Part shown: in pieces, positions 52,171-61,504 of the stretch | Position numbering within the stretch: the first letter of the stretch is position 1 | Layout of the letters: each line of letters opens with the position of its first letter | Source: Sporosarcina sp. ACRSM | Lineage (GTDB): Bacteria > Bacillota > Bacilli > Bacillales_A > Planococcaceae | Assembly: GCF_022346545.1 (NCBI RefSeq) | Contig: NZ_JAKRNU010000006.1 | Location: forward strand, 62,001-126,000 | Direction of reading: 5' to 3' | DNA: 64,000 bases | Notes under the pieces: generated by a model | What the model was told of the DNA's origin: nothing | The model's input: only the letters and a program-made list of their open reading frames with translations | The model's database searches: none | Program-made: the position numbers and the translations under genes

Positions 52171-53034
52171 TTATAGATTTCCAGAGATAGCCTTCTCCTG
52201 TTTTTGAAGAGCAATCACTTGTAAATCTTGACCAATAACAATTTCTCCGTCAAAGGTACTTGCCGCTTCTTTCAATGTTTCCTCCTCATCAATATTTGGT
52301 AAGAAATGTGTCAGGACAACTTTTTTGACACCTGCCTTATGAGCGATCTGGCCTGCTTGAGCAGGTGTACAATGCTCTTTCTGTAAGTTATCCCAGATTT
52401 TCTGAAGTTCCGGATTAGTTGTATGACGATAAACAGCCGTTGGTGCCAAAGCCGCATCGATGACTAACAGATCAGCGCCGGCTGCTAAGTCTACTATATT
52501 TGGAGTCGGGGCGGTGTCGCCAGAAATCACGACTACTTCTTCGTCTGTTTCGAAGCGATATCCGTATGTTAAAACATTATGAACCATCTGGGCGGCTGTA
52601 ATTTTCATCGATAACTTAGTAACAATTTCCCCCGGTGCCTCGACTTCAATTATATTCACATCAAGCACACCGTTTCCTGGTCGTCCTAACGATGTTCTGT
52701 AAGCGATATCGTCATGGAATAAGTTAAGAATTGTTTCGTGAAAATGCTTCATCCCCTTAGGACCGACAACGGTTAACTCTCTTCTTCCCAACCCCCATCC
52801 ACCTAATAGAAACTGCCCATACCCAAAAATGTGATCGGAATGTAAATGTGTCATAAACAAATAATGGATGCTCTCCGGTGGAACATTCGCTTTCATAAGC
52901 TGAGCGGTCGTCCCTTCTCCACAATCAATAAGGATATGCTGATTTCCTACTGAAAGAAGTTGTGACGGGCCAGAGCGTTCTAAGTCGGGTCTAGGACTCC
53001 CTGTTCCAAGCATAGTGACCTTTAAGTTATTCAC
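52171..53034 (-). CDS. Metallo-beta-lactamase-fold hydrolase, RNase Z-like (copy 3)
   Basis: A 287-residue intact paralogue of the enzyme at 46951. MLGTGSPRPDLERSGPSQLL, ILIDCGEGTTAQLMKA, MTHLHSDHIFGYGQF, VVISGDTAPTPNIVD and KVVLTHFLPNIDEEE keep every metal ligand. The start is GTG 53032-53034 with GAGGAGG 7 nt upstream. It is a single-gene unit with the same TTGACT-type promoter as the other copies but without the AT-rich operator. It is divergent from the ROK gene, so the ROK protein is its probable repressor. Confidence 0.9.
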   Translation of the reverse strand: MNNLKVTMLGTGSPRPDLERSGPSQLLSVGNQHILIDCGEGTTAQLMKANVPPESIHYLFMTHLHSDHIFGYGQFLLGGWGLGRRELTVVGPKGMKHFHETILNLFHDDIAYRTSLGRPGNGVLDVNIIEVEAPGEIVTKLSMKITAAQMVHNVLTYGYRFETDEEVVVISGDTAPTPNIVDLAAGADLLVIDAALAPTAVYRHTTNPELQKIWDNLQKEHCTPAQAGQIAHKAGVKKVVLTHFLPNIDEEETLKEAASTFDGEIVIGQDLQVIALQKQEKAISGNL

Positions 53035-53081
53035 TTTTTTTCCTCCTCATATACTTAAAAAGTTTTTTCTAACTTGTCAGA

Positions 53082-53110
53082 ATCATAATACTTTTAACCA
53101 TTTTAGTCAA
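53082..53110 (-). promoter_or_regulatory. Promoter of the third hydrolase gene with shared TTGACT element
   Basis: On the minus strand TTGACT (53105-53110), 17 bp, TATGAT (53082-53087). The 20 bases from the -35 box onward are identical to those of the promoters at 48004 and 51970, although surrounding DNA differs. Confidence 0.72.
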
Positions 53111-53197
53111 ATGTTTTTTTGTAGATAAGAATTGGTAAGAGAAGACAATTATGTTGTTCATTTTCTTTAAAATGAACTAGAATACCCATCTAACCAT

Positions 53198-53226
53198 ATG
53201 ACCAATTCGGTTTTAAGTTGTATAAT
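53198..53226 (+). promoter_or_regulatory. Promoter of the ROK gene with a related -35/spacer element
   Basis: ATGACC (53198-53203), 17 bp and TATAAT (53221-53226). ATGACCAATTCGGTTTTAAG matches the hydrolase-promoter element at 14 of 20 positions in the same register relative to the -10 box. Autoregulation by the ROK protein is inferred. Confidence 0.55.
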
Positions 53227-53259
53227 GACAAGAAGAAAATCGTAAGGATGGGGATTCAA

Positions 53260-54474
53260 ATGCTAAGACAATTCAACCAAGCACTATCTCAAAAAGAAAA
53301 AAGCTTAAAGCAATTATATGTATTAATAAATGAACTGGGGCCTATTTCTAAAAGTGACTTAATTGTGCATACCGGGCTTACCCAAACAACTTGTTCACGG
53401 CTGATTGAGGAACTAATAGACCTTCACTTAATTATTGAAAATGGCTTCGGTGAATCAAGCGGCGGTCGTAAACCGCATTTATATGAAATTAAGGCAGATG
53501 CATATCATCTATTTGGGATTGATATCTCTCGTACGTATACAAAAGTTTTATTAATGGATCTTCGCTTTAACATTAAGGCCGAGGCACGCTTAAAGATGGA
53601 TAAGACAAGTACTCCCGACGTTACCATCCATTTCATTGAGGAAAAAATTAAGGATATGCTACGTGAACACCGACTTGAAACGAGGGATATTCTAGGTGTG
53701 GGCATTGGGGCAATTGGTCCGCTCGACCGTCAGCGTGGAATGATTTTAAATCCCGTCGACTTCCCTTCCCCAGGATGGGTGGATGTACCGATTAACGACA
53801 TTTTAAGTGAACGACTAGGGTTTGACGTTGTCATCGATTACGGAGTAAATACGGCGTTGCTAGCAGAATATAAAAATGAGCTTTTTAAATCCTATAAAAA
53901 TGTGGTCTATGTCATAAAAGGAGTTGGGAACCGTTCAAGCATCATTTTGGACGGACGATTAGCACGCGGATCAGATAAATTAGGAATGTATGGCCAAGGA
54001 CATATGGTTGTCGATATAAACGGACGTAAATGTATTTGCGGAGGATATGGGTGTGTGCATGCGTATTCTTCCATGAGCGCGATAAAAAAAGATGTCATTG
54101 ATAGTTTGAGATTAGGTAAAGACTCCATTCTTAAAGATTGGATCAATAATATTGAAGAGATTCAATTTGAAGATATCTGTGAGGCTGTAAATGAAAACGA
54201 TCCGTTATGTTGCCGAATTATAAAAGATGCGGGCTATTATGCTGGCGTCGGTCTATCTAATTTAATCACCGTGCTTCAACCCGACTTGGTCATCTTAAGT
54301 GGACCAACGTACACTCACATGGATTTATTTTACGATACAGTCACCGAACTGGCCTCTAAGCGAAGTAAAGTGATCTATCCTGACCATACAATTACCTTTT
54401 CCAAGGGGAATCTTGGTGAAAATGCGACCGCAATCGGTGCCGGAGGAATGGTATTAAGCTATTTTCTAGAATAA
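53260..54474 (+). CDS. ROK family transcriptional repressor
   Basis: A 404-residue protein with an N-terminal winged helix (LGPISKSDLIVHTGLTQTTC, SRLIEELIDLHLI) and a ROK sugar-kinase-like domain. FGIDISRTYTKVLLMDL is the nucleotide loop, and CICGGYGCVHAY provides the Cys-rich zinc motif of the ROK family, with LAEYKNELFKSYKNVVYVIK before it. The catalytic Asp of ROK kinases (usually in a DN motif) is replaced here by IDYGVNTALLAEY, so it is a regulator and not a kinase. ATG 53260-53262 follows GGATGGGG; upstream ATG/TTG codons have poorer spacing. Effector may be a sugar or sugar-like compound. Confidence 0.9.
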   Translation: MLRQFNQALSQKEKSLKQLYVLINELGPISKSDLIVHTGLTQTTCSRLIEELIDLHLIIENGFGESSGGRKPHLYEIKADAYHLFGIDISRTYTKVLLMDLRFNIKAEARLKMDKTSTPDVTIHFIEEKIKDMLREHRLETRDILGVGIGAIGPLDRQRGMILNPVDFPSPGWVDVPINDILSERLGFDVVIDYGVNTALLAEYKNELFKSYKNVVYVIKGVGNRSSIILDGRLARGSDKLGMYGQGHMVVDINGRKCICGGYGCVHAYSSMSAIKKDVIDSLRLGKDSILKDWINNIEEIQFEDICEAVNENDPLCCRIIKDAGYYAGVGLSNLITVLQPDLVILSGPTYTHMDLFYDTVTELASKRSKVIYPDHTITFSKGNLGENATAIGAGGMVLSYFLE

Positions 54475-54482
54475 ATGAACAG

Positions 54483-54518
54483 AAATGTCCGTTAACGTTA
54501 AAAAATTAACGGACATTT
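54483..54518 (+). terminator. Terminator of the ROK gene
   Basis: AAATGTCCGTTAA and TTAACGGACATTT form a perfect 13-bp stem with a 10-nt loop, followed by TTTTGCG. Confidence 0.9.
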
Positions 54519-54832
54519 TTTTGCGTTTGAGTAAAATGTTTGTGAGTGACTCAATAGGAACAGCTCTCACTAAATTGAAATCCTAGTTCGAATTTAGTGG
54601 GAGCGGAAGGATAGCGATAGTGCGGTAAGCTTCAAGGCGTGAAAAAGAGGCTCTCTTTGTGAAATTACCTTTAAGTCAAGATGGAATTAGGATGTCTAAG
54701 CGTTTCAATGGCCGCACATGTACAAGCAAATCACCCAAAACTACTTGACTCAATCTTTTTAACCTCACTTTAAACCGAAATGGATATAAGTATGGTACAA
54801 TGAAAGAAATGAAGTCTAAAGGAGAAGACTCT
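54519..54832 (+). promoter_or_regulatory. Spacer with an extended -10 promoter before the chromate transporter genes
   Basis: TGGTACAAT with TACAAT at 54796-54801 fits an extended -10 element; the -35 box is unclear. A hairpin CACTAAATT/AATTTAGTG lies at 54573-54600 with no T-run. I see no gene in the rest of this stretch. Confidence 0.4.
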
Positions 54833-55408
54833 ATGAAAATCAAATGGAAGCTACTTTGGGCAATTTTCGTTACGTTTTTCAAAATTGGTCCTGTAACTTT
54901 TGGTGGTGGATATGCAATGATCCCTTTGATCGAGAGAGAGGTCGTTACTAAAAGGAACTGGATAAAAGCTGAAGATGTGGCAGATGTCTTTGCAGTAGCA
55001 GAATCGGTTCCCGGAGCAATCGCCATTAATTCTGCTACATTTATCGGTTACCGTATTGCGGGGCCTCTCGGGGCGATTGTTGCAATGTTCGGTATACTTA
55101 CTCCCACTTTCTTTATTATTATCGCATTAAGTATTTCTTATCTTTATTTTAGTGATAATCCCAAAATGATAGCAGCGTTCGAAGGAATACGTCCCGCGAT
55201 TGTCGCATTGATCAGCTTTGCAGCTTACAAAATTGGACAAATGGCAATTACAGATAAAACGACTTTAGTGACGGCATTCATAACCGTTGTTTTACTGCTC
55301 ACTTTGCCAATCCACCCAGCGGTTATTATTCTTTGCGGAGCCTTAGCCGGTATCCTCCTTGTATTAACAAAAAAGAAACTTGGACACGAGGTACATCTAG
55401 GAGAATAA
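54833..55408 (+). CDS. chrA: Chromate transporter (ChrA family), first half-size subunit
   Basis: A 191-residue, about six-helix membrane protein of the short-chain CHR family. FKIGPVTFGGGYAMIPLIER is the family's FGG motif and VAESVPGAIAINSATFIGYR the second conserved segment. ATG 54833-54835 follows AAAGGAG. A second half-size gene follows after about 110 bp; the two together equal one full-length ChrA. Biochemically known members export chromate or related oxyanions; many Bacillales pairs are untested. Confidence 0.9.
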   Translation: MKIKWKLLWAIFVTFFKIGPVTFGGGYAMIPLIEREVVTKRNWIKAEDVADVFAVAESVPGAIAINSATFIGYRIAGPLGAIVAMFGILTPTFFIIIALSISYLYFSDNPKMIAAFEGIRPAIVALISFAAYKIGQMAITDKTTLVTAFITVVLLLTLPIHPAVIILCGALAGILLVLTKKKLGHEVHLGE

Positions 55409-55522
55409 AAATAAGCACATCTTAATACAGATCGGCGCAATAGTTTGACATGTAAATCAGCACAGGCTGTAGAGAGGTGTTCTTGCAATAGAATACGAAA
55501 TGGAAAGTAGGTGAATCGCTAC

Positions 55523-56059
55523 ATGATTTTTTGGGAACTATTTAAAACTTTTTTCATCATCGGGCTTGTCTCCTTTGGTGGAGGCTATGCAATGATTCCT
55601 GTCATCGAACTGGAGGTTACTGAACACGATTGGATGACGTTACAAGAGTTTACAGATATCATTGCAATTGCCGGCATGTCCCCTGGACCGATCGCTACAA
55701 ACAGTGCCATCTTCGTCGGTTATCAAACTGCCGGGCTTCTTGGTGCGGTTGTGTCTGCGCTCGGAATGATACTGCCATCGTTATGCATCATTCTATTGAT
55801 TTCCATGTTCTTTAACAAAGCCAATAAACATCGTACTGTACAATCCGCTTTTTACGGGCTCCGCCCTATAATCGTTGGCTTGATTGTCTATGCTGCCATA
55901 AAATTTGCGCTTTCTAACCAACTAATTGGAACAATTTCCACACATACATTCAGCTTATTATGCATATTCGCATTATCACTCCTCGCACTCGTTAAATTTC
56001 GGGTACATCCCGCCTTCGTTATTATGAGTGCTGGTGTGATAGGAGTGATTTTATACTAA
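55523..56059 (+). CDS. chrA: Chromate transporter (ChrA family), second half-size subunit
   Basis: A 178-residue partner of the preceding gene. FIIGLVSFGGGYAMIPVIEL and IAGMSPGPIATNSAIFVGYQ repeat the family motifs, and the helices would insert in the opposite orientation to the first half in known pairs. ATG 55523-55525 is the likely start (AGGTG upstream); GTG 55511 is an alternative. The two halves are probably co-transcribed and form a heterodimer. Confidence 0.9.
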   Translation: MIFWELFKTFFIIGLVSFGGGYAMIPVIELEVTEHDWMTLQEFTDIIAIAGMSPGPIATNSAIFVGYQTAGLLGAVVSALGMILPSLCIILLISMFFNKANKHRTVQSAFYGLRPIIVGLIVYAAIKFALSNQLIGTISTHTFSLLCIFALSLLALVKFRVHPAFVIMSAGVIGVILY

Positions 56060-56140
56060 GAAATTTGTAAATTGTATATGTCAAATAGCAGCCAGATGTA
56101 TTACCTCTTTAATTTAGGTGAATTGTTATCTAAAACAATC

Positions 56141-56180
56141 AAAAAGGCAGAACCTCTTGTAATTTGGCTCCGCCTTTTTT
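56141..56180 (+). terminator. Terminator of the chromate transporter genes
   Basis: AAAAAGGCAGAACC pairs imperfectly with GGCTCCGCCTTTTTT around a 10-nt loop and ends in the T-run. The stretch from here to the NhaC stop at 56328 shows no gene; it has one weak hairpin near 56249. Confidence 0.7.
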
Positions 56181-56327
56181 CAACACTATTACATGTTTAC
56201 TTCATCTATTCCAAACGCATTGAACGAGTAAAAATCTTCGTGATACAGGAAGCCTTTTCAGGCGTGGGCGTCTTCTGTAGCTGACGCTTCGCTTTCAGTA
56301 CAAAAACATTTGCCAAATGGAGATAAA

Positions 56328-57788
56328 TCAGATGTTCACACTACGCACACTTTTGTTTTCTTCCACTTTTTTAACATTCCCCAATTTTACTAAGTCTTCA
56401 TTATCTATTTCTAGATAAGTTAACGTCTTACCAGTAATTCCAAAAAACATCGTCAATAAAGGACATAACAAGCAAAAGAAGGCGAAAGGTAAATACTCTA
56501 CAACTGAAACGCCTAGAACACCTGCGATAAATACACCGCAAACACTCCATGGCACTAATGGGTTTACAACAGTTCCAGCGTCTTCTGCCACCCTGGACAA
56601 ATTCAAATTTCCTAAACCTACTTTTTTATACTGGGATTGGAAAGTCTCTGTTGTTAATAGAATTGACAAATATTGTTCCCCTACCAAGACGTTAATCCCG
56701 ATAGCTGATAAGGCAGACGCTACAATGACCGAACTCACTTTTTTCAATAATTTTTCTACAGAAGCAAGTAATCTCGGAATGATCCCTAGCGTAAAGAGCA
56801 AACCACCCATACTTAAGGCTAATAAGACAAGTCCTATTGTAAAAAACATACTGTCCATACCGCCACGAGTCAATAAACTATCAATTTCTTCTACGCCTGT
56901 GTTCGATACAAATCCCCCAAATATAATACCGAACAGTTCTCCAGGCGGTCTTACTTCATTTATAAATGAAAGCCCAATTGCACTCACTGACCCAGCGGCA
57001 AGCGCTAATAGGGCAGGCGCTTTTATAATTGAAAAGATTAACAATACAACGATTGGGACGATGCCATTGTACCATTGGACAAGCCCTGTCTCCAAAAGAC
57101 CTTGTTGAAATACCTCCATTTTTCCAAAATCAGTTACGGTAATCTTCGGTGAGAGAATACCAAACAAGATAAACGAAATGACGAATGCAGGTATCGTTGT
57201 CCACCCCATATTCTTAATATGATCGAACAGATCTACATTTAAGATAGATGACGCCATATTCGTTGTGTCTGATAATGGTGACATTTTATCACCAAAAAAC
57301 GCACCTGAAACAATCGCACCTGCAGTAATGGCAAGCGAAACATCAATCGCGCCTGAAATGCCGATAAAAGCTAAACCGACCGTCCCCACTGTTGTCAGTG
57401 AGCTTCCAACACAAATCCCAACAATTGACGAGACAATAAAAACAATCGCAAAGTAGAAGCTTGGTGTAACAAGGTTAAATCCTGCGTAAATGAGGGTAGG
57501 TATCGTACCACCCAGCATCCAAGCCGCAATTAAGATCCCGATGAAGAAGAAGAGGATCACTGCGCCCATGCCCGCTTTCGCACCTTCTGTCATTCCGTAC
57601 TCTAATTGTTTATAGGGGATTTTCTTAAAAAGCCCATAAATGATTAACAGTAACATTGTGATAACTATTGGTATATGCGGCGGCGCGTCAAATAAAATAA
57701 TACTGGAACTCATAATGACTAAAAAAGTGAATACCAAGAGTAGCGTCTCAGTTAAAGATGGCATTTGTTGAGCTTTTATACGAAACAT
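56328..57788 (-). CDS. nhaC: NhaC family Na+/H+ antiporter
   Basis: A 486-residue, about 12-helix antiporter. GICVGSSLTTVGTVGLAFIG, IVSGAFFGDKMSPLSDTTNM and VEEIDSLLTRGGMDSM are NhaC signature segments, the second with the functional Asp and Ser residues. AAAAGGGG precedes the ATG. It is only 17 bp downstream of the E3 gene and so is probably the last gene of that operon, which is an unusual partner for a 2-oxoacid dehydrogenase complex. Some NhaC-family members exchange organic acids or amines (for example malate-lactate), so transport of a pathway acid is possible. Confidence 0.9.
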   Translation of the reverse strand: MFRIKAQQMPSLTETLLLVFTFLVIMSSSIILFDAPPHIPIVITMLLLIIYGLFKKIPYKQLEYGMTEGAKAGMGAVILFFFIGILIAAWMLGGTIPTLIYAGFNLVTPSFYFAIVFIVSSIVGICVGSSLTTVGTVGLAFIGISGAIDVSLAITAGAIVSGAFFGDKMSPLSDTTNMASSILNVDLFDHIKNMGWTTIPAFVISFILFGILSPKITVTDFGKMEVFQQGLLETGLVQWYNGIVPIVVLLIFSIIKAPALLALAAGSVSAIGLSFINEVRPPGELFGIIFGGFVSNTGVEEIDSLLTRGGMDSMFFTIGLVLLALSMGGLLFTLGIIPRLLASVEKLLKKVSSVIVASALSAIGINVLVGEQYLSILLTTETFQSQYKKVGLGNLNLSRVAEDAGTVVNPLVPWSVCGVFIAGVLGVSVVEYLPFAFFCLLCPLLTMFFGITGKTLTYLEIDNEDLVKLGNVKKVEENKSVRSVNI

Positions 57789-57805
57789 ACAAAATCCCCT
57801 TTTCT

Positions 57806-59239
57806 TTAAGTGATTGCAATTTCTTTTTTCACTGGCGGCATATGGATAGCTTTCCCAGTTAAACCTTCCATCGCTTCTAATATCGTTTCGTTGAAACTTG
57901 GGTGTGGATATAATGGAAAATGTAAGTCCTCATCCCGTCCAACCATTTCAAGCGCGGTAATCCCTAAGCTTATTAACTCGACAGCCCCTGCTCCCATTGT
58001 ATGGAAACCTAAGAGCAAGTCAGTCTCTTCATCTTTAATCACTTTTGTGAGTCCATTCTTTTCATTGGTAATCATTGCATAACCATTTCCGCTGTAGGAA
58101 AATTGACTGACCTTCACCTTGTATCCCGCGGCTTTCGCCTCTTCCTCTGTCAACCCAACTACAGCAATCGGTGGAATGGTATGAACAACGGTTGGTAAAA
58201 ATGTTAAATCTACTTCGCTATTCAGCCCAGCAATCGTTTCTGCCGCCACTTTTCCTTGTTTAATTGCTTTCGCAGCGGACGGTCCCCCAGATGTTACATC
58301 CCCAATTGCGAAAACCGTGTTTAGAGACGTTCTCATTTGTTTATCTGTTATAATGAAACCGTCTTCTGTCATTTCAATCTCGAACCGTTCAATCCCCAAT
58401 GACTTCGTATTTGGCCTTTGCTTCGTCGCAACAAACATATGCGTTCCTGTTACAGATTCTGTTTTGTCTTTTTTGGTCAAGTGAACCGTTACATCTTCAG
58501 CAGAAGAGAGTATGTCACCGACTTGAAATCCGCTATATACTTTTATTTTCTGCTTTTTCAATACTCGTTTTAATTCCCTATTAATCGACTCATCAAATAA
58601 AAAGTCTTCTTTTTCGTCTACAATAAGAGTTATAGAGGCTCCAAGACTTTGATAACTAAAAGCCACTTCCAATGCGAGAGAATCACTACCGTAAACAATT
58701 AATTCCTTTGGCATTTCCGGTAGATTATAGATAGCATTTGCTAATACAACACGCTCGTTTTGTTTAGCTAGAAAATCCGGTGCAACAGGCGTACTCCCTG
58801 TAGCAATAATCGCATGTTTGAATTCATACACTTCAAATTGGTGACCTACTTCAACGCCGATTCGATCTTTTGCAGTAAAGTTCGCTTCGCCATAAATGAT
58901 TTCTATTTTATTTGCAGCGCATAATTTCTCAACGCCTTGTCGCAAGTGAGCAATTGTTCGATCTTTATAGTTCAGTAGCTCGCCATAATCGAACGTCGCT
59001 TCACCCGTAGAGATCCCTAAAGACGAGAGATTTGAAAGCGAGGCGTATTCTTTCGCTGCATGGGTGAAAACTTTTGATGGAATACACCCTTCATTTAAAC
59101 AAACGCCGCCTAGCCTCTCTTTTTCAATTATGGTTACTTGAAGCCCTAATTGCGCTGCACGAATGGCCGCAGTATACCCACCAGGCCCTCCACCGATAAT
59201 GATCAAGTCACGAGTTTCTACAAATTCCCCTACAACCAT
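57806..59239 (-). CDS. lpd: Dihydrolipoyl dehydrogenase (E3)
   Basis: A 477-residue flavoprotein that reoxidises the lipoyl groups of E2 with NAD+. IIGGGPGGYTAAIRAAQLGL binds FAD, GGVCLNEGCIPSK is the redox disulfide, IVYGSDSLALEVAFSYQSLG the NAD domain and HPSFNETILEA the catalytic His-Glu dyad. Its ATG follows the E2 stop immediately (TAAATG), with GGAGCTGG upstream. Confidence 0.95.
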   Translation of the reverse strand: MVVGEFVETRDLIIIGGGPGGYTAAIRAAQLGLQVTIIEKERLGGVCLNEGCIPSKVFTHAAKEYASLSNLSSLGISTGEATFDYGELLNYKDRTIAHLRQGVEKLCAANKIEIIYGEANFTAKDRIGVEVGHQFEVYEFKHAIIATGSTPVAPDFLAKQNERVVLANAIYNLPEMPKELIVYGSDSLALEVAFSYQSLGASITLIVDEKEDFLFDESINRELKRVLKKQKIKVYSGFQVGDILSSAEDVTVHLTKKDKTESVTGTHMFVATKQRPNTKSLGIERFEIEMTEDGFIITDKQMRTSLNTVFAIGDVTSGGPSAAKAIKQGKVAAETIAGLNSEVDLTFLPTVVHTIPPIAVVGLTEEEAKAAGYKVKVSQFSYSGNGYAMITNEKNGLTKVIKDEETDLLLGFHTMGAGAVELISLGITALEMVGRDEDLHFPLYPHPSFNETILEAMEGLTGKAIHMPPVKKEIAIT

Positions 59240-60466
59240 TTACACCAGCTCCAGTAATAGCTTTTTAGGTTCTTCTATTAACTCTACAAATCGATTTGTA
59301 AATGCAACAGCCGTCGCACCGTCAGCAACACGGTGATCAAAAGAAAAGGATAGGTTCATCATCGAACGAATCGCAATTTCATCATTTTCCATTACAACAG
59401 GCACTTTTTTCATTTTATGAAAAGCCATAATCCCTGTTTGCGGATGATTAATAATTGGTGTTGCACCAATACCGCCAATGGGTCCAACATTACTAATTGT
59501 AAATGTGCCATTTTGCATTTCAGCCATACTTAAAGTTCCTTCTTGCGCCTTTTTTGTTAACGCTTTCATTTCCTCATGAATTTCACGTAAAGACTTCTTA
59601 TTCACATTGGATAGAACAGGGACCATCAAGCCATTTTTCGTATCCGTTGCAAGACCAATATGATAGTTTTTAATAAGTCGAATCACATCATTTTCCTCAT
59701 CGAGCTGCGCATTAAATAATGGATACTCTTTCAAAGCGATGGCAAGTGCTTTGAGGAAAAAAGCAACCGCAGAGATATTATCCCCTGCTTCTTTCAGTTC
59801 ACTTCGTAATTTAGATAGATTCGTTAAATCCACCTCTTCAAAATGAGTGACGTGCGGGATTGTTTGTAAAGAATGACTCATATTTTTCGCGATTTGTTTA
59901 CGTATCCCTTTGAAAGGAATCGTACTTGCTGCCTGTTCTTCTCGTATAGTAGCAGCCGGAACGTCCATCATCACGGATTCTTCGACTACCTCCGTTGTAG
60001 AAAGTGGTCTATCTACAACGATGCTTTGATAGACATCGTCTTCTGTGATACGTCCCCCAGGTCCCGTGCCTTGGATTTTCTCGATATCGACCCCTTGATC
60101 GCGGGCAATCTTTCTCGTATAAGGTGCCGCTAGTATACGTTTATAGTTATTTTCAGGTGGAACTTTTTTTTCAGTCTGTAGCGGAACTACTTGTTTATCT
60201 TCGTACTTCGCTTCTTTAGGCACCGTCTTTTCTCGTCCATCATCAATTTCCAAAATAATGTCCCCTACGGATATCGATTCCCCTGTTTCGAAGTGAATTG
60301 CCTTAACTGTACCTGCTATTGGCGAAGGGATTTCCGCTACCATTTTATCCGTTTGCAATTCAACTAATGGTTGATCAACCGTTACTTTCTCTCCTACTTG
60401 AACAAAAAAATGTACAATTTCCCCTTCATTCAAACCTTCTCCGATATCATGAAATTTTACCTCCAT
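59240..60466 (-). CDS. 2-oxoacid dehydrogenase E2 (dihydrolipoyl acyltransferase)
   Basis: A 408-residue acyltransferase core. Lipoyl domain (about 1-80) with the modified Lys in ELQTDKMVAEIPSP, a flexible linker, the E1/E3-binding domain AAPYTRKIARDQGVDIEKIQ with GTGPGGRITEDDV, and a catalytic domain whose FSFDHRVADGATA carries the active-site His and Asp. GGAGGGAAAAGG precedes the ATG. It forms the core of the complex with the E1 alpha, E1 beta and E3 genes on both sides. The acyl group could be branched-chain or aryl; see the phenylalanine-dehydrogenase-type gene upstream. Confidence 0.94.
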   Translation of the reverse strand: MEVKFHDIGEGLNEGEIVHFFVQVGEKVTVDQPLVELQTDKMVAEIPSPIAGTVKAIHFETGESISVGDIILEIDDGREKTVPKEAKYEDKQVVPLQTEKKVPPENNYKRILAAPYTRKIARDQGVDIEKIQGTGPGGRITEDDVYQSIVVDRPLSTTEVVEESVMMDVPAATIREEQAASTIPFKGIRKQIAKNMSHSLQTIPHVTHFEEVDLTNLSKLRSELKEAGDNISAVAFFLKALAIALKEYPLFNAQLDEENDVIRLIKNYHIGLATDTKNGLMVPVLSNVNKKSLREIHEEMKALTKKAQEGTLSMAEMQNGTFTISNVGPIGGIGATPIINHPQTGIMAFHKMKKVPVVMENDEIAIRSMMNLSFSFDHRVADGATAVAFTNRFVELIEEPKKLLLELV

Positions 60467-60481
60467 CAGGCCTTTTCCCTC

Positions 60482-61504
60482 CTAAAAATCGATTACTTTT
60501 TGGATTGCATCTTTCACTCGTTTTGGTGTTGGTAAATACTCGTTTTCCAATGAAAACAAGGGAACTGGAACGTCAAACCCTGTCACACGCTCAATTGGCG
60601 CTTTCAAATAGAGAAAAGATGTATCATTGATAATCGAAGTAATTTCACTTCCTACACCACCCGTTGCATGCGCCTCGTGAACGATGACAACGCGGCCAGT
60701 TTTTTGAACAGACCGGGCAATGATCTCCTTATCGAGTGGATACAACGTCCGAAGATCAATCACATCGCAAGTGATACTTTGTTCTTTCATTTCTTCCACT
60801 GCCGTTTGAACAATCGGCATCATGGCACCCCATGCAAGAACGGTGACATCTTCACCTGTTCCAATCTGCTCACCTTTTCCGATTTCTACCGTATACTTTT
60901 CCAATGGTACATCCATGCGTTCTCCGCGATACAAACGCATCGGCTCTAAAAATAACACCGGATCCGGATCTTCAATTGCCGCGAGTAACAAGCCTTTGGC
61001 ATCATAAGCATTCGATGGGCAAACAACCTTGATGCCGGGTAAATGCGTAAAAAGTGCTTCAACACTATCGGAGTGAATTTCCGGTGATCTTACTCCCGCA
61101 CCATAAGGCGCACGGATTACCATCGGCAAATGATAATGTCCCATCGTTCGAGAGCGAGTACGTGTCACATGCGTGGCGATTTGTTCATAAGCCGGATAAA
61201 TAAACCCGAGAAACTGGATTTCCACGACAGGTCTTAATCCATTGAGTGCCATCCCTACAGCCGCCCCTACAAACCCAGCCTCACTTAGTGGTGTATCGAC
61301 AACTCGTTTTTCCCCGAACTGTGCTTGCAGTCCATCAGTTGCTCGGAAAACCCCGCCGTTTACGCCGATATCTTCGCCAAGCAACAACGTATTTTCATCG
61401 TCAGCTAGCGCCGTTTTCAAACCGTCATTAATCGCTTGAATAAGAGTAAGTGACTTTGTTTTTCCCACTTGCTCAGCTGCAATTTTCTTTACATTTATGA
61501 CCAT
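60482..61504 (-). CDS. 2-oxoacid dehydrogenase E1, beta subunit
   Basis: A 340-residue subunit completing the thiamine-diphosphate site. LLGEDIGVNGGVFRATDGLQ carries the Glu that activates the cofactor, AGFVGAAVGMALNGLRPVVE and VFVHEAHATGG-like VIVHEAHATGGVGSE follow. ATG 61502-61504 overlaps the alpha stop by one base (TAATG) and has AAGGAGG 9 nt upstream; the 16-codon extension is inside alpha. Confidence 0.94.
   Translation of the reverse strand: MVINVKKIAAEQVGKTKSLTLIQAINDGLKTALADDENTLLLGEDIGVNGGVFRATDGLQAQFGEKRVVDTPLSEAGFVGAAVGMALNGLRPVVEIQFLGFIYPAYEQIATHVTRTRSRTMGHYHLPMVIRAPYGAGVRSPEIHSDSVEALFTHLPGIKVVCPSNAYDAKGLLLAAIEDPDPVLFLEPMRLYRGERMDVPLEKYTVEIGKGEQIGTGEDVTVLAWGAMMPIVQTAVEEMKEQSITCDVIDLRTLYPLDKEIIARSVQKTGRVVIVHEAHATGGVGSEITSIINDTSFLYLKAPIERVTGFDVPVPLFSLENEYLPTPKRVKDAIQKVIDF

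Noticed and set aside
46951-53034. The MBL-fold genes as tRNase Z (rnz)
   Set aside because: They resemble RNase Z in the metal motifs, but there are three copies in catabolic and regulated settings and no visible tRNA-binding exosite.
56072-56284. 70-codon plus-strand frame after the chromate transporter genes
   Set aside because: It crosses the terminator hairpin at 56141-56180 and has no ribosome binding site or homology.
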